From NCBI GenBank assembly GCA_003427395.1, contig BFEA01000171.1:142133-195783 (forward strand): 53,651 nt of DNA, given 5' to 3'. The notes beneath the pieces were generated by a model. The model was not told where the DNA came from. It did not search any database and saw only the letters and a program-made list of their open reading frames with translations. Origin of the DNA: Chara braunii (lineage: Eukaryota > Streptophyta > Charophyceae > Charales > Characeae). Shown in pieces: positions 1 through 10,490 of this stretch (position 1 is its first letter; each line of letters starts with the position of its first letter). The position numbers were made by a program, and so were the translations under genes.

Positions 1-27
1 TGGCTGTCTAGGCCAGGCCTACAGAAA

Positions 28-302
28 CTTCTCAGAAGCTTCCCTCGAGTGTGGTACTCTGTATTTGGTCTAGAGATCCAGTAGGACAGGAAGCTCCAGG
101 CCTTAGGGCTGAAGAAGTTGAGAAAGATCGGTCGGTCCCAATAGAAAGAACCGTCTTTATGGCTCGTCTTCCCTTCAGCTGGTGAAACTTCCCCCGTGTG
201 TGGTACTCTGTATTCAGCCTATAATCTGGACTAGTTTGCCAGAGATCCAATAGGAAAAAGGAAGCTTCAGGCCTTTGCGCTTAAGAAGTTAAGAAAAATG
301 TC
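28..302. repeat. Diverged tandem duplication, about 149-bp period
   Basis: Two imperfect copies (about 28-130 and 177-302) share GTGTGGTACTCTGTAT, a GAGATCCA.TAGGA block, a CAGGCCTT block and an AAGAAGTT.AGAAA end. No protein or RNA gene is recognised. Confidence 0.55.
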
Positions 303-1375
303 ACACAAATCCTTCACAATTGACGGCATTTGCAGTTAAGTCCCTGTCTGGACAGCTTTTGGAAATATCCTCAGTCTTGTCAGTTCTTCTGTGGACTGCC
401 GAAATCTGATATTTACAATCAAAGGCAGGGACACACATGCAATTTGCAGATTGCAGAAAAGTTGACTTGCAGACACCAAGTTACATGCTTCTCTGGTCAG
501 CAATTTGGTCTTGGAGGCGGCAAAACGGCCTCTTGTGACAACACAGCCTTAATGAGCCTTGGACACTGCAAGACGACCAGGGCAGGTCATTTGCCACACG
601 TAGAATAACTCACTCAATGAATGCCATAGTAAACCATGCATGTGCGTATTATTGAATTTTTAATTTTTCAGTCTAACTAAACAAAGTCATTTTTTCCGGT
701 TTGGATGCCTCATAATGATTTTATTGAATGACGAGAGTAGTGATGATTTGGATCTAGTCCGATTTACTATTCAATAATACTAGACAAAAAAACAAAGGTG
801 CGAAGCAATGAGTACCAGTTCTCTCAAGCATCCTTATCATTTTAGTTGATCCAAGTCGCGCTTTGGATTTTAATCTTATTTTTGCTTTTGGGCGCTTTAG
901 GGCTTGAAGTTTGAGACTAGGATATCAGCTTTCAGAGACCTGCGTTCGTGGCTTTTTTTTCCTAGAAAAAAGATGGCGATGGCTTTGAGATATCATCATT
1001 GGACTGACCGGTCCCAGGTAATTCAGAATTATTTTATTCTGTTCATCTGATTGCATCTGGATTTCAACAGTTCATGGGTGCGCCGCCTGAGCTAGGGCTG
1101 TTGGTGAGCCCTGAGTTCGTCTTATTGTTTTCCGCAAGGTTACATTGGCACTCAGGTAACTTCTGAAAATGAGAAAAAAGTGTGACCCAGTCTGAGAGCG
1201 CTTTCACACATGGACTTTCCTGGATGCATCTGACTGCAATTATGGCGGGTGCCGGTTGTATCTGATCATGATTCTGATGCGATAACGCCCAGAGCGGAGT
1301 CCAAAAGATCCTATTTTGAGTATGCCTGAGGGGAATTGTCGTTGTGTTCCCCGCCAGTACGACACCCAGGCATCA
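303..1375. other. No recognisable gene
   Basis: This is non-coding-looking sequence with short unconvincing open frames. Near 1215-1270 there is a degraded piece resembling the ATCTGACTGCAATTA core of the CATACTCAC element family seen elsewhere in the window. Nothing else can be supported. Confidence 0.5.
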
Positions 1376-1573
1376 TTACCACCAGGACTTCTGAGGCACT
1401 TTTCGTCGGGGCTGGAAAAGGCCCGTGCGTGAAAGAAACACGAACTGGTGCGGGCCTCCTTTTTGCTGGCGCCGCCAGCCATTTTGTTCCGGAGGCCGAG
1501 CCCCGAAAGTCGTGGCTGTATACGCGCCGCATATTCGATGATGTCATAGCGGGGAAACGTGCTGGTGGTTTAA
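1376..1573. mobile_element. TTAA hairpin element copy (diverged)
   Basis: The left end reads TTACCACCAGGAC and the right end GTGCTGGTGGTTTAA, giving imperfect terminal inverted repeats. The interior holds the family core GCTGGCGCCGCCAGCCATTT, itself a short stem. The 208-aa open frame across it is probably spurious. Confidence 0.6.
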
Positions 1574-1754
1574 TGTATCTCGCCAAAACTCGATACAGTA
1601 GTCGGTTCGAAAATACTCGGCCTCCGAACTTTCAGGAGGCCGAAACGAAACGACGGCCGCCGATCAGATTGATCAACGTCGGGCTCGGCCTCCTGAAAGT
1701 TCGGGAGCTGGCAAGTACTTGTCGAAACCGGACGCCAAAGGTACTAGTGCTGAG

Positions 1755-2090
1755 GTACAAAACAGTGCATTTACCAACGAGCCTAGCTCTTTTGGCACAC
1801 CCACAAACAGTTGACATACAGACTCAACTTCGAATCCAGATACAATCAGATGCCCAGAATAACATAATTCTGAATTACGTGGGGGCCGGTGGGGCCGGCC
1901 AGCTACAAAATAGTGTATTTACCAACGAGCCTAGCTCAGTTGGTACACCCACGAACTGTTGAAATACAGACTCAAGTTCGAATCCAGATACAATCAGATG
2001 CCCAGAATAACATAATTCTGAACTACGTGGGGCCGGTCAGCTTCAATGATGATATCTCAAGGCCGTTGCCCTTTTTTTTTTTTTTAAAGT
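1755..2090 (+). mobile_element. tRNA-derived SINE, two tandem copies
   Basis: Two copies start near 1755 and 1903, with a 148-bp period. The second copy carries a pol III A box (TAGCTCAGTTGGTA) and a B box (AGTTCGAATCC) at tRNA-like spacing, followed by a shared body (AGATGCCCAGAATAACATAA) and a T-rich end. A third copy with a target-site duplication lies at 41032-41217, which supports a dispersed SINE rather than a functional tRNA gene. Confidence 0.7.
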
Positions 2091-2937
2091 GCATTTGACC
2101 ATTCTTTTTCTCAGCAAAACTCTTGGTGTCAACGTAGGGCCTTGCTCCACTGCACATCATTCTAAATGCATCTGGAGCTGGTAATGGTCCCTATTCATCC
2201 AAAACGTTGGAGCAGTCTGGATGTATTCTGTCCAGATACGTGCAGAATGTTACGGATCTAGACCTGATGCCCCTTGTGAGTATACGGGAAGGACAGCCGG
2301 CAAGACAGGTGGCGCTGAATCAACTGTCACGTTAAGCACAAGTTGCAGCAAATTGGCACCACTTAGGCATAATGCATGCGAGTACCTTTTTTGACCGAAT
2401 CTGGTCGCAATCGTGCTCAGATCCGCCAAGGGAAGTCCTTTTTAAGTTTGCCATTGTTGTTGCTCCAGCCTTCGGTTTCTCCTTCCTTTGTAAGGGGTGA
2501 AGGATGAACCTAACCCCACTTTAGATGCGTAGTCCATTTCCGATTCCTATCAGAATTACATGTGGATGGCTGCACTGTCATCTGCCTGGACATCAGATCG
2601 AACTTTTTTGGCTGAATCTGACCGTAATAGTGGTTAGATGCCTGAAGTGGGGGCTGAATCTGACCGTAATAGTGGTTAGATGCCTGAAGTGGGAGTATGC
2701 CCTTCGTTGCTCAGGTTGTCCTTTCCCCTTCCGTCTTAGGGTGGCCCATTTTTAGTTCTAAATCCCATGACAAGCCCCCTGTCATAATGTGTACCTAATG
2801 CTTGTGCTGTTAATGTCTGGACATCTGTGGTCTGTAGGACGCCAGGCGTTACCTCTGGGTATCCATCCCTTAGCTTTCCAGTCCCTGCCGGAATAGCCCA
2901 CAGTGACTCTATGGAGTCTACGCCCAAGTGCTTTTTC
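2091..2937. other. No gene; short 42-bp tandem duplication at 2611-2694
   Basis: No gene is recognised. At 2611-2694 a 42-bp unit (CTGAATCTGACCGTAATAG...) is repeated twice, ending in GGGAGTATGCCC, so this may be a degraded CATACTCAC-family element. Confidence 0.45.
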
Positions 2938-3070
2938 TTAACCACCAGTACACCTGGGCCTGGAGGTGCCTTACTGCGCGCCAAGCTTTTCCGAACTGCC
3001 AGCGGTGCACTTTTTTGCTTTTTTGGCTGGCACCGCCAGCCATTGTGATCCGGTAGGCGGAGCCATTGCT
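2938..3070. mobile_element. TTAA hairpin element, left part
   Basis: It begins TTAACCACCAGTACACC and contains the family block GCGCGCCAAGCTTTTCCGAA and the core GGCTGGCACCGCCAGCCATT. A matching right end was not found, so the copy is truncated or rearranged. Confidence 0.6.
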
Positions 3071-3375
3071 ACAGTGTGGCGGGGACGAGTTGCTTTTTCT
3101 GCAAGGCTGGGCCCGTGTACTCGGCATTGTTGTTCGCATTGGATCCGATTCGATGTCATGATCCGTTCAGTAACAGTTACATGCGTGTACCATTCAGCCA
3201 CAGTGACTGGGTCAAGCCCATTTTTTAAATGGCGTTTACGTGTGAGTTTTTTTTACATGTTTAATATGCAGTGGTGGGCTCTACCATGTCAGAGTGTGCC
3301 ATTCCTGGCAATTTATCATCTTAGACTCCGTCGTGAACTGCACAAGGATGACGGGAAAAAATTGAGACACGGTCT

Positions 3376-4108
3376 TTAACGACCAGTACGTTTGGGCAAA
3401 TTTTTACCGACCCAGGAAACACCCTGCGCTTGGGCAAATTTTTACCGACCATGGAAACACCCTGCGTGCCAAAAACATACGAGCTAGGGCCGACCTCCTT
3501 TTGGCTGGTGCCGCCGGCCATTTTTTGCTCCTGTAGGCTGAGGTGCGAAATTTGCGGTGCGTTAACCACCAGGCCAAGTGCCGTGTCACTGTACATTTTA
3601 TGCGGACTGATTCCCGCAGCAAAATCTAGAGTCATCAGGCAAGGATTAGGTTCAGGGGAAAAAAGCTGGTGGGCCCAAAAAATCTATCGAAATCGGAAAA
3701 AACAAAAGAGAAACCGGGCTGGGCTACTCTACTTACAAGTTACAACAGAAGATCCTGAGATGCCCTGCAAGACACGATCTCGAATGTGAACCGCAGAAGA
3801 TCCGGAGACACCCCGCCATTACCTTTCAGGCTGGATGGCGAAGTCATAAATGTAACCCATACGACATTCTTTGGAGGCCGGCGGAGGCCGGGTGCTACCG
3901 GACCGAAAACGCTGGCTGTGCCAGCCAAAGCAAAACAAAAAACAACGCTGGCTGTGCCAGCCAAAGCAAAACAAAAAACACCGCGCTGGCGCTTCGCCCA
4001 AAGCTTGGCTCACAGTTCTACTCCGACTCGGCAAAAGGAGGCTCGGAGGTGGTGGTTTTTATCGGTTGCGTTGGGAAAGAATGGGTGGGCCGCGTACTGG
4101 TGGTTTAA
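3376..4108. mobile_element. Cluster of TTAA hairpin element pieces
   Basis: Element ends occur at 3376 (TTAACGACCAGTACG), 3562 (TTAACCACCAGG) and 4105 (reverse end GTACTGGTGGTTTAA). Cores lie at 3503 and twice near 3910-3970 (GCTGGCTGTGCCAGCCAAAG). Local amplification is visible: a 38-bp unit (TTGGGCAAATTTTTACCGAC...) is repeated at 3392 and 3430, and the core plus A-rich linker is repeated near 3910 and 3950. Individual element boundaries in the cluster are uncertain. Confidence 0.5.
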
Positions 4109-4267
4109 GAGGAAAAGCTTCCGAAAAAGGGGAAAAAAAGTGCATCAAAGCCGGGCTCGAAACATCTGACATCAGGGCCCTTGTCCCATTGGATGTGGGA
4201 TGTGATAAATGTGGCAATAGGAGCCATGTATGGGTTGTGAATGGTGTCCTACAGGGAATCAAAATCA

Positions 4268-4375
4268 GGGCATACTCACACTAGAACTATTTTGGCTCGT
4301 ATCTGGACATAATGGATGCAGGAGACGCCACAATTTTACATCTAGGAAAGTCCCCCGCAGTGTGAGTATTCTCCC
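4268..4375. mobile_element. CATACTCAC-family short inverted-repeat element
   Basis: The sequence starts GGGCATACTCACACT and ends AGTGTGAGTATTCTCC, an inverted repeat enclosing about 80 bp. Similar elements lie at 21906-22006 and 31400-31518, so it is a non-autonomous dispersed family. Confidence 0.6.
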
Positions 4376-4488
4376 AGGCTGAGAATATCAGCTATAGGGA
4401 TCCTGGAATGTCTGATGGCTATATAGTACCAACTGCTTTACTGTCATTTCCTAAGTTTGAACTACTCTTCCACTCACCTGTTGCCCAC

Positions 4489-4560
4489 ACTTGCTCCCTT
4501 GCTCCCTCGCTCCCTTGCTCCCTCCCTCCCTCCCTCCCTCCCTCCCTCACTCACTCACTC
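4489..4560. repeat. Pyrimidine-rich (CTCC)n/(CCCT)n tract
   Basis: Runs of CTCCCTTG and CTCC units end in CTCACTCACTC. About 50 bp downstream (4613-4625) is GAGTTCAAATCCC, a pol III B-box-like sequence followed by T-rich DNA. This is a possible tRNA-derived fragment but has no clear A box. Confidence 0.5.
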
Positions 4561-4779
4561 GCCGCGACTGCATGACAGAATGCGGTGTATTATAGCCTTG
4601 CCAAGGCTAAGGTTGAGAGTTCAAATCCCTTTTTCCCCTTGTCAGCTTTTCGCTGCGTGACCAAGAAGAGAATGGAGCAGACACCATCCACTCCACCCCC
4701 GGGTGGTGTGGGGAAGATGAATGCTTCGCGGTGGTTGTGTAACCAGAGGTCACAAAGTGGGAGAAAGTGATTCGCCAAA

Positions 4780-5900
4780 GTTGTCCTGGCCCGTTCCTAA
4801 TTGGACCGGCCCGTGTTGATCATCTGTTTTTCGATTGCTAGAGAGGACCATCCTTTTCGTATTTGTTTGGAAATCTCAAAGTAATCACCAGTGTAGGCTT
4901 GTCATGGGGAAGGCTGCTATAGTGACGCCTCCGAATACAGTCTCACCTGAGCGCTCATTAGACCCTGCCTATTTGATGGGTGCAATCAGGACCCTCCCTT
5001 CGTGAAGCAGTGTTGGAGTCTGCACATGCATGGGTGGTAGGTGGACGCTGCCGAGATGTGGGTGCCAGTGGGATGCTGGCCCCCAGTGTAGTGGGGGCTG
5101 TGAACTGCAGATGCGCATTTTACATTCACATTGGTAGAGAGTTTTTTTTTTTTTTTTTTTTTTTGACCTGACGGGACCTTTTATGGATCTTATAGGTGTG
5201 ACGCCGTATCCATTCTGCGGAACATCCGTCCAGTTCCTATTTCGCTGACAAGTTAGAATACTGTACGACAGAAACTCGTCAACACTTCCTTCCATCAAGT
5301 CCGAAGGAACCGTGAGCAGCATTGATAACAATCGTTTTTTTTCCGGAGGATTGACTGACAGACAGCCTTTTCTTTCTTAGGTTCCTCTGTCTCATTGCGC
5401 ATGAAACAGCTTCTGTATGCCGTTTGTCAAAATTCCTACCCCCCAACGTCCCTGATTAGGGCCCTGCTGTCTATCAGGGTCCCCAAATTCCTGAAAGGCT
5501 GGCCATTGGAATCAGGGGAAGCATCTGGAAAAACGACAACTCTGGATTTCACTAGCGCAGCGAAATTGGTCTGGAAGGCGAAGCATCTGTGTTCCTGAGT
5601 CCTTGAAGGAAAAAAAACTTGTAAATCAGTCCTTTCCCTTCTTTTCTTGAAGAATCAGGCAAGGCCCCCAATCAGAGGAGAGCGAACCATCATGATTAGG
5701 GAGCGGGTGGGTTTAGGACAGTGAGACGGGATGAGATTTAAACCACTAGTGCCCGTTCAGGATGGAATAGCTTTTGCTGGCCTCCTTGTTTAAGGAGGCT
5801 CAGCTCTGTGCAAAGGATTGAACATCTGTGGCATACTCAGTTCCACACGGCCCCCCCAGGGACTGACAGTAGGGTTAGGGGTTTTGTAAGGTTTTAGGGT
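4780..5900. other. No recognisable gene; T23 run at 5142-5164
   Basis: Only short chance frames are present. The one notable local feature is the homopolymer T run near 5142-5164. Confidence 0.4.
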
Positions 5901-5959
5901 CTGTGTTGTGTCGGCTGTGTTAGGCCCCATAGGTGTCCTAGGACCCAGTGGCCTATCCA

Positions 5960-6115
5960 GGTTCCTGGCCTGGCGCAGTTCGTTTTGGCGCCAGGATAGG
6001 CGCCAGACATTTCCGTATTTTCCCCACGTTCCTGCTTTTGGCACCAGACTGGTTTCCTTTCGTATTTTCACCAGGTTCCTGATTTTGGCGCCGGACTGTT
6101 TCCCTTCGGCCTAGG
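5960..6115. repeat. Short diverged repeats with GGCGCC motif
   Basis: The segment TTTTGGCGCCAG.. followed by a TTTC.GTATTTTC.CCA.GTTCCTG block is repeated two to three times at roughly 60-70 bp spacing. No coding signal is seen. Confidence 0.4.
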
Positions 6116-6130
6116 ACGCTAGGCCCAGCG

Positions 6131-6140
6131 TTATATATAG
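6131..6140 (+). promoter_or_regulatory. TATA-box-like sequence
   Basis: TTATATATAG sits just downstream of the GGCGCC repeats. It fits a pol II core promoter or an LTR U3 region by motif only. No associated transcript or reading frame could be identified, so function is speculative. Confidence 0.2.
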
Positions 6141-6450
6141 CTGGGCCAGCCTCATTCTAGGCAGGTAGTTCTTGAGGTAGCTCTGAGGTAGAGCTGTAGT
6201 CTTCAGTAGTCGACGCACTGGGTGCAGATGGTAGTAGTTTTTGGCGCAGGGTGTGAGGTAGGAGATGAGGCGCTAGCACAGCATCCAGGATATGAGAGTG
6301 GGAGAGAGAGGGAGATACGAGATGGGCGGAGGCCAGGAGGGACTCTCCTGTGACTTACCTGTGGCGCCATAGCTTCAGCTTTGTCTTCGGCGATTCCGCA
6401 CCTGCATCAAGGCAACACCTTTCTGCAGGTTAGTTCCTGGTATACATACA

Positions 6451-6457
6451 GCGCGCG

Positions 6458-6540
<83 letters not shown>

Positions 6541-6627
6541 TGCTCTTTCCGTGTGTCTGTTCCTCCATCACTTCTCCTCTTCCCCTCCGGAGCTTCTTCC
6601 TCTTCTTCTCCTTCTTCTTCGACTGCT

Positions 6628-6680
<53 letters not shown>
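6451..6680. repeat. (GC)n-(GA)n and second (GA)n microsatellites
   Basis: An alternating GC run (6451-6472) passes directly into a GA run to about 6536. A second GA run fills 6631-6680. The sequence between them is C/T rich. Confidence 0.9.
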
Positions 6681-6682
<2 letters not shown>

Positions 6683-6749
6683 GACGTTGGGACTTGGTGA
6701 CATTCGGGCATTGCCCAGTTCAGTGACATTGCGACCTGACATTGTATGA

Positions 6750-7690
6750 GCAGCGACATTGGAGATACATTGGAGGTTGGGATCATCGGGCTATGGTGGC
6801 TGACCCTCCCCATCTCCTTCTTCCCCCTTCGTCTCTCTCCCTCTTTTCGTCGGTGTATGACCGGGCTCAGCTCATCCTTTTATGGTTGTGTGCTGAGTTC
6901 CCCGCACTCTGAGCGATGGTGTGTGCTGTCAGGTCATGTCATTGCCCTTGCTGAGTCAGATCTTGGTATTTCAGTCTTCAGCTGTGCTATTTTTGTATCG
7001 TCTCTGAGAGATCGGTTCTCGGCTCTGATCGTTTCCGATTAGGAATGCGACAACATCCCCCTGCTAGGCTTATTAACCTTGGGTGTGGCCTCCTTGTGCT
7101 GAGGACGTCTAGTCCTGGCTACCTTTTGGTATTCTGAACACAAATTAGATTAAAAAATAATAATAAACCCATGTAATCTGGGTTGTACGGTGGCTGCTCC
7201 GCATGTCTACGTTATGCGGATTTGCAGTTGCCTGACAGTCCCGTTTATGTGCACGGCCTGAAGCATTGCGGAAAAGGGCATTCGGAACACCGCTGCCAAG
7301 GGGGGAAATGGTATGGTCTGCAAAACAATCCGAGTCTTTCTGACATCTGCAGTCGCACATCAACACCACTGACAAGGCATTGGAGACGCAGTGGCTTGGC
7401 TGGGATCCAGGTCTCATGTAATGGCCTGACAGTTGCTTCTTGAAAGGTACCATACACCGGTGCTATGGTACGCGAAAAACTTGGGTGTAAGCTCAGGTGG
7501 GGAGGTGTTGACTAGTAGTGGCAGTAGGAGTGTAGTGGGCCCGCTCTCTTCCACCTTGTTGCTTATTAGCAGCACTGTAAGGAAAGCGGCTCTTTTTCCT
7601 TGCGTTTGCTTGTAGAGTGAGGCTTTGAAAAATGCGTTTGCATATCGACTTTATTGAGTGAATTTGGAAAAATGAAAGTCGACAAAATAG
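6750..7690. other. No recognisable gene
   Basis: Short open frames on both strands show no family features. I see no repeat structure beyond low-complexity C/T stretches. Confidence 0.4.
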
Positions 7691-7696
7691 AAATGT

Positions 7697-7812
7697 GTCC
7701 TTCGGAACATCCGTTAAAATCGGAACGATACAGAGAAGATTAGCATGGCCCCTGCAAGGATGACACGCATAAATCGAGAAATGGTCCATAAAAAAAAAAA
7801 AAAAAAAAAAAA
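7697..7812 (+). pseudogene. U6 snRNA retrocopy with poly-A tail
   Basis: Nearly full-length U6: 5' GTCCTTCGG.ACATCCGTTAA, the ACAGAGAAGATTAGCATGG core, GGATGACACGCATAAATC and the plant-type end CGAGAAATGGTCC at 7787. It lacks the expected CG in CCTGCGCAAGG. A run of about 23 A follows, the mark of retrotransposition rather than a pol III T-terminator. No plant U6 promoter elements were seen upstream. Confidence 0.8.
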
Positions 7813-7892
7813 CCGAAGAAATATCAACTGACAATTTTTAGAAAATTGTTACTGCATGTTGGACTGACTGAGCTTTTTTTTTTTTTTCAATA

Positions 7893-8022
7893 TAGAATGG
7901 GCACTTCCTGTCCTTTGGGACACCTGTTAAAATTGGAATGATACAGAAGAGAAGATTGGCATGGCCTCCGCTCAAGGATGACACATATAAATCGAGAAAT
8001 GGTCCCAAAAAAAAAAAAAACA
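7893..8022 (+). pseudogene. U6 snRNA retrocopy with leader and A-rich tail
   Basis: The U6 part runs 7910-8006 (GTCCTTTGGGACACCTGTTA ... GAGAAATGGTCCC), with an extra AGA in the ACAGA region, and is followed by an A run. It is preceded by GAATGGGCACTTCC, which recurs immediately before the partial U6 at 8096. The pair therefore looks like a leader-plus-U6 unit duplicated at about 187-bp spacing. Confidence 0.75.
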
Positions 8023-8080
8023 AACAGAAAATGGGCCCAAACAGCTATTCTGGACCAATGCAAGCGCAAAAACGAGAAAG

Positions 8081-8135
8081 GAATGGGCACTTCCCGTCCT
8101 TTGGGACATCCGTTAAAAAGGGAAGATTTTCAGAG
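8081..8135 (+). pseudogene. Truncated U6 5' end with shared leader
   Basis: The leader GAATGGGCACTTCC followed by GTCCTTTGGGACATCCGTTA matches the 5' part of U6, then sequence similarity is lost after about 30-40 nt. Confidence 0.6.
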
Positions 8136-8516
8136 GGTTTTCGCTGTCAATCTTTGGGCCAACTATGCTTGTTCTTTGAGAAGAACGAACCTGGTCCTAA
8201 AACACTGTGAGGTTCATGGTTGGGCATAGCTTTAGTGATCGTAAAAAATGTCACTGTATGACGTAGCATTGGTTTCAAACCGCCAGTACACGGCCGCAGC
8301 CTTGTTGAGAAGTCTTTCGCTACCTACGTAAATTTTGGAGGCTTGGGGCTACCGGGCCGTAAGTGTGTGATGTGGATGGTGGTGTTTTGCGGAGAGAGAC
8401 CCTCTGCAGAAGTTGTTTTGACTAAGTTAAACGTATTCCACAAATTAAAGGTTCCTAAACTTCGTTCATTATGAAGGAAAGTTTGTTTTTTGAAGTTTGA
8501 ACCTAGCATGCTGAGT

Positions 8517-8623
8517 ACTCTCTTCTTGAACTCAACGCACCCTCATTATGGCTGTACAGGGCCAGAAAGATAGCTTGTATACGTGCATTATCAGGGTGCG
8601 CTATGTTCGGGGGAAGACGGTAG
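8517..8623. mobile_element. CTTCCCCCGAAC-family inverted-repeat element
   Basis: The left end is degraded (TCTTCTTGAACTCAACGCAC) and the right end is clear (GTGCGCTATGTTCGGGGGAA then GACGGTAG). The centre holds ATGGCTGTAC..AGCTTGTATA, as in the other copies near 20.4, 27.8, 28.6 and 48.1 kb. Confidence 0.65.
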
Positions 8624-8631
8624 CAAAGTGC

Positions 8632-10374
8632 CGGATAGAAGTTAATTCATTCACGGTGGTTTTCCTTTCTTCCTCGTGCGGAGGGTCTAAAAGCCTGTGT
8701 TGCTCGCGTAAAACATAAATCTTGCATTTATGAAAATGAGCGAAGAGACCACTTTGGATCCTTTCTTTTAGTTCTGGCCTTGACTCAAAGGAGTCTAATG
8801 TCACACTGGAGCCGGTGTCCAGTGGGTGCAGCTCCACAGATTTTGCTGAAAAGCAAACAAAGATCTTGTTCATTATGGTTGAACAAGCTTTTTCCTTTTC
8901 GGTGAACCCTCTTGGATACAGTCTTGTTTCTTTTGGAGCCATTTCGCTATGCTTCCACATATCCACTTGAGGTTGTCTTTCTTTTTTTTTCCGCCTTTTT
9001 TCATGTCGAAAATGGTTTAAGTGCCCATCACTAATGTATAAAAAACAGCTGGATTTGAACTCTCGATCTGTCTCTCGGCAGTTAAATGTGGGTGCCATTC
9101 AGCCACCACGTCCCAGCCAGGCATGCACACGGAAAGTCCTTTCTTCTTCTTTTTTTTTAATTTAATTTTAAACCTGCTCGGGTTACTAGGTAGGGTGGTA
9201 AGAGCATCCCCCCCCTAGTACACCCCCGCAGGCGCTCCAGTTTATTGGTGGGGAGCAGCACCTGCTGGAAACTGGGTCCAGTGTCCCATGGAACATCAAC
9301 CAATTATACAAGTTTGAAACCCGTATTGGGCTGAACCTCACTGATACCAGCTAAAACTTGAGATCGACTATTTAACCTGCCCTGCAACACTCTGAAAAGA
9401 GTCATGATTCTCTTTCTGAAAACAGCCTGCAGCGTTCTCCACCTTATCTGTCCTGCCCTTCCTGCCAACTGTCCCATTTCCCTGACTTGTAGGCGCGCCG
9501 GGACCTTCTGGGAGGCACCAGCAAGATCCCGTGCCTGAACCGACTCTCCTTATCCTGCGGTCGGGGGCGGTGTCCCACTAGCGGGGGTTTAGTTAATGTT
9601 TCGTGTATTTTACAACGTGGTCACAGTAGGGCCGTGAGATTTTCAGATCGGGCGGCAAGGAGCCATGTGTATTCCAAATCAGAACAAAACCTCGAGAAGT
9701 GGGACATAGCCCCGGGTCTGCTATCGGGTCGTATTTTATGAAGACAAAATAAGCGAAACCAGAAGCAAAAGGGAACAGTGGAGAATCAAAGAGAAGAAAA
9801 CCAAGAAGAACCAATAGGCAGGCCAAGAGGATTCTCAGTTTCTGCCTCACAGGCTCTCGACCAAGGCCAGGGGGTGGGGGGTGGGGAAAAGTGGCAAGGG
9901 TACGCCTTGAGGTAATAAAAAACTCAAAAAAAATAAATTGGTACTATTATTTAAATTTAGTTTACTAATATATGACATAAATTGGGATGATAGAGACGTG
10001 GGTGGTGGGAAATGACGGGGTCGAGGTGGGAAAGGAAGACGGGACCTGCTGGAGAGTCCTGCTAGCAAAAAGAATTGGATTGAGTGCCTGAATCTGGATG
10101 TGTTTTATGCAGAGATGCAGAAAAGCAGATCAGTCTCGATTTCTGCACATTCCAACAAACACGTCCAGATTCAGGCTCTAAATCCAATCCCCTTCGCTGG
10201 TGGGACCTCACCCCTGGTTACCACTGTCGGAGAACGACTGCCAATGACGGGAGTGTCAGAATCTTTCTTGGCCTCTGCACATCTGAGTGCAGACTGTGCA
10301 GTGTGCACTTTGGCCTCTGCACACCCAGGTGCACTCTTTTTTTTCTTCGTCTTTCCTGTGTTTTTTTCCTTAAT
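8632..10374. other. No recognised gene; one unexplained 165-aa minus-strand open frame
   Basis: A minus-strand frame (8601-9098) is open for 165 codons but shows no motif I recognise, and it overlaps the element at 8517-8623 and a tRNA-like segment, so it is probably not a gene. The rest of the stretch shows nothing beyond G-rich and A-rich patches. Confidence 0.3.
9041..9110 (-). mobile_element. tRNA-like (SINE head) fragment
   Basis: Read on the minus strand, it has an A-box-like GTGGCTGAATGGC and a B-box-like GAGTTCAAATCC about 30 nt apart, resembling a tRNA-derived SINE head. The motif CCATTCAGC recurs near 3190, 16738 and 25530. The flanking stems needed for a real tRNA cloverleaf are not evident. 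Confidence 0.35.
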
Positions 10375-10490
10375 GCGCAGGGGCCATAAAAAAAAAGAAC
10401 AAAAAAAACAAAAAAATAAAAAAAAAACAAAAACAAAAAAAAAAGTGCAGGGGCCATGCTAAGCTTCTCTGCATCGTTCCAATTTTATGG
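10375..10490 (-). pseudogene. Minus-strand U6 fragment split by an A-rich insertion
   Basis: On the minus strand 10445-10490 reads as a U6 interior (AAAATTGGAACGATGCAGAG ... TTAGCATGGCCCCTGCAC). The block GCGCAGGGGCCAT (10375-10387) recurs as GTGCAGGGGCCAT (10445-10457) on either side of an A-rich tract of about 57 bp. This resembles a target-site duplication around a short A-tail insertion. Confidence 0.6.

Noticed and set aside
1336-1962. 208-codon open frame
   Set aside because: It runs across a TTAA hairpin element and the SINE dimer, so its length is an accident of GC-rich repeat sequence.
1920-1990. Functional tRNA gene
   Set aside because: A and B boxes are present, but a cloverleaf with paired acceptor stem could not be drawn, and the same sequence is dispersed with a non-tRNA body, so it is a SINE head.
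7697-7787. Functional U6 snRNA gene
   Set aside because: An A run follows the 3' end instead of a T terminator, no plant U6 promoter elements were seen upstream, and there is a deletion in the CCTGCGCAAGG region.
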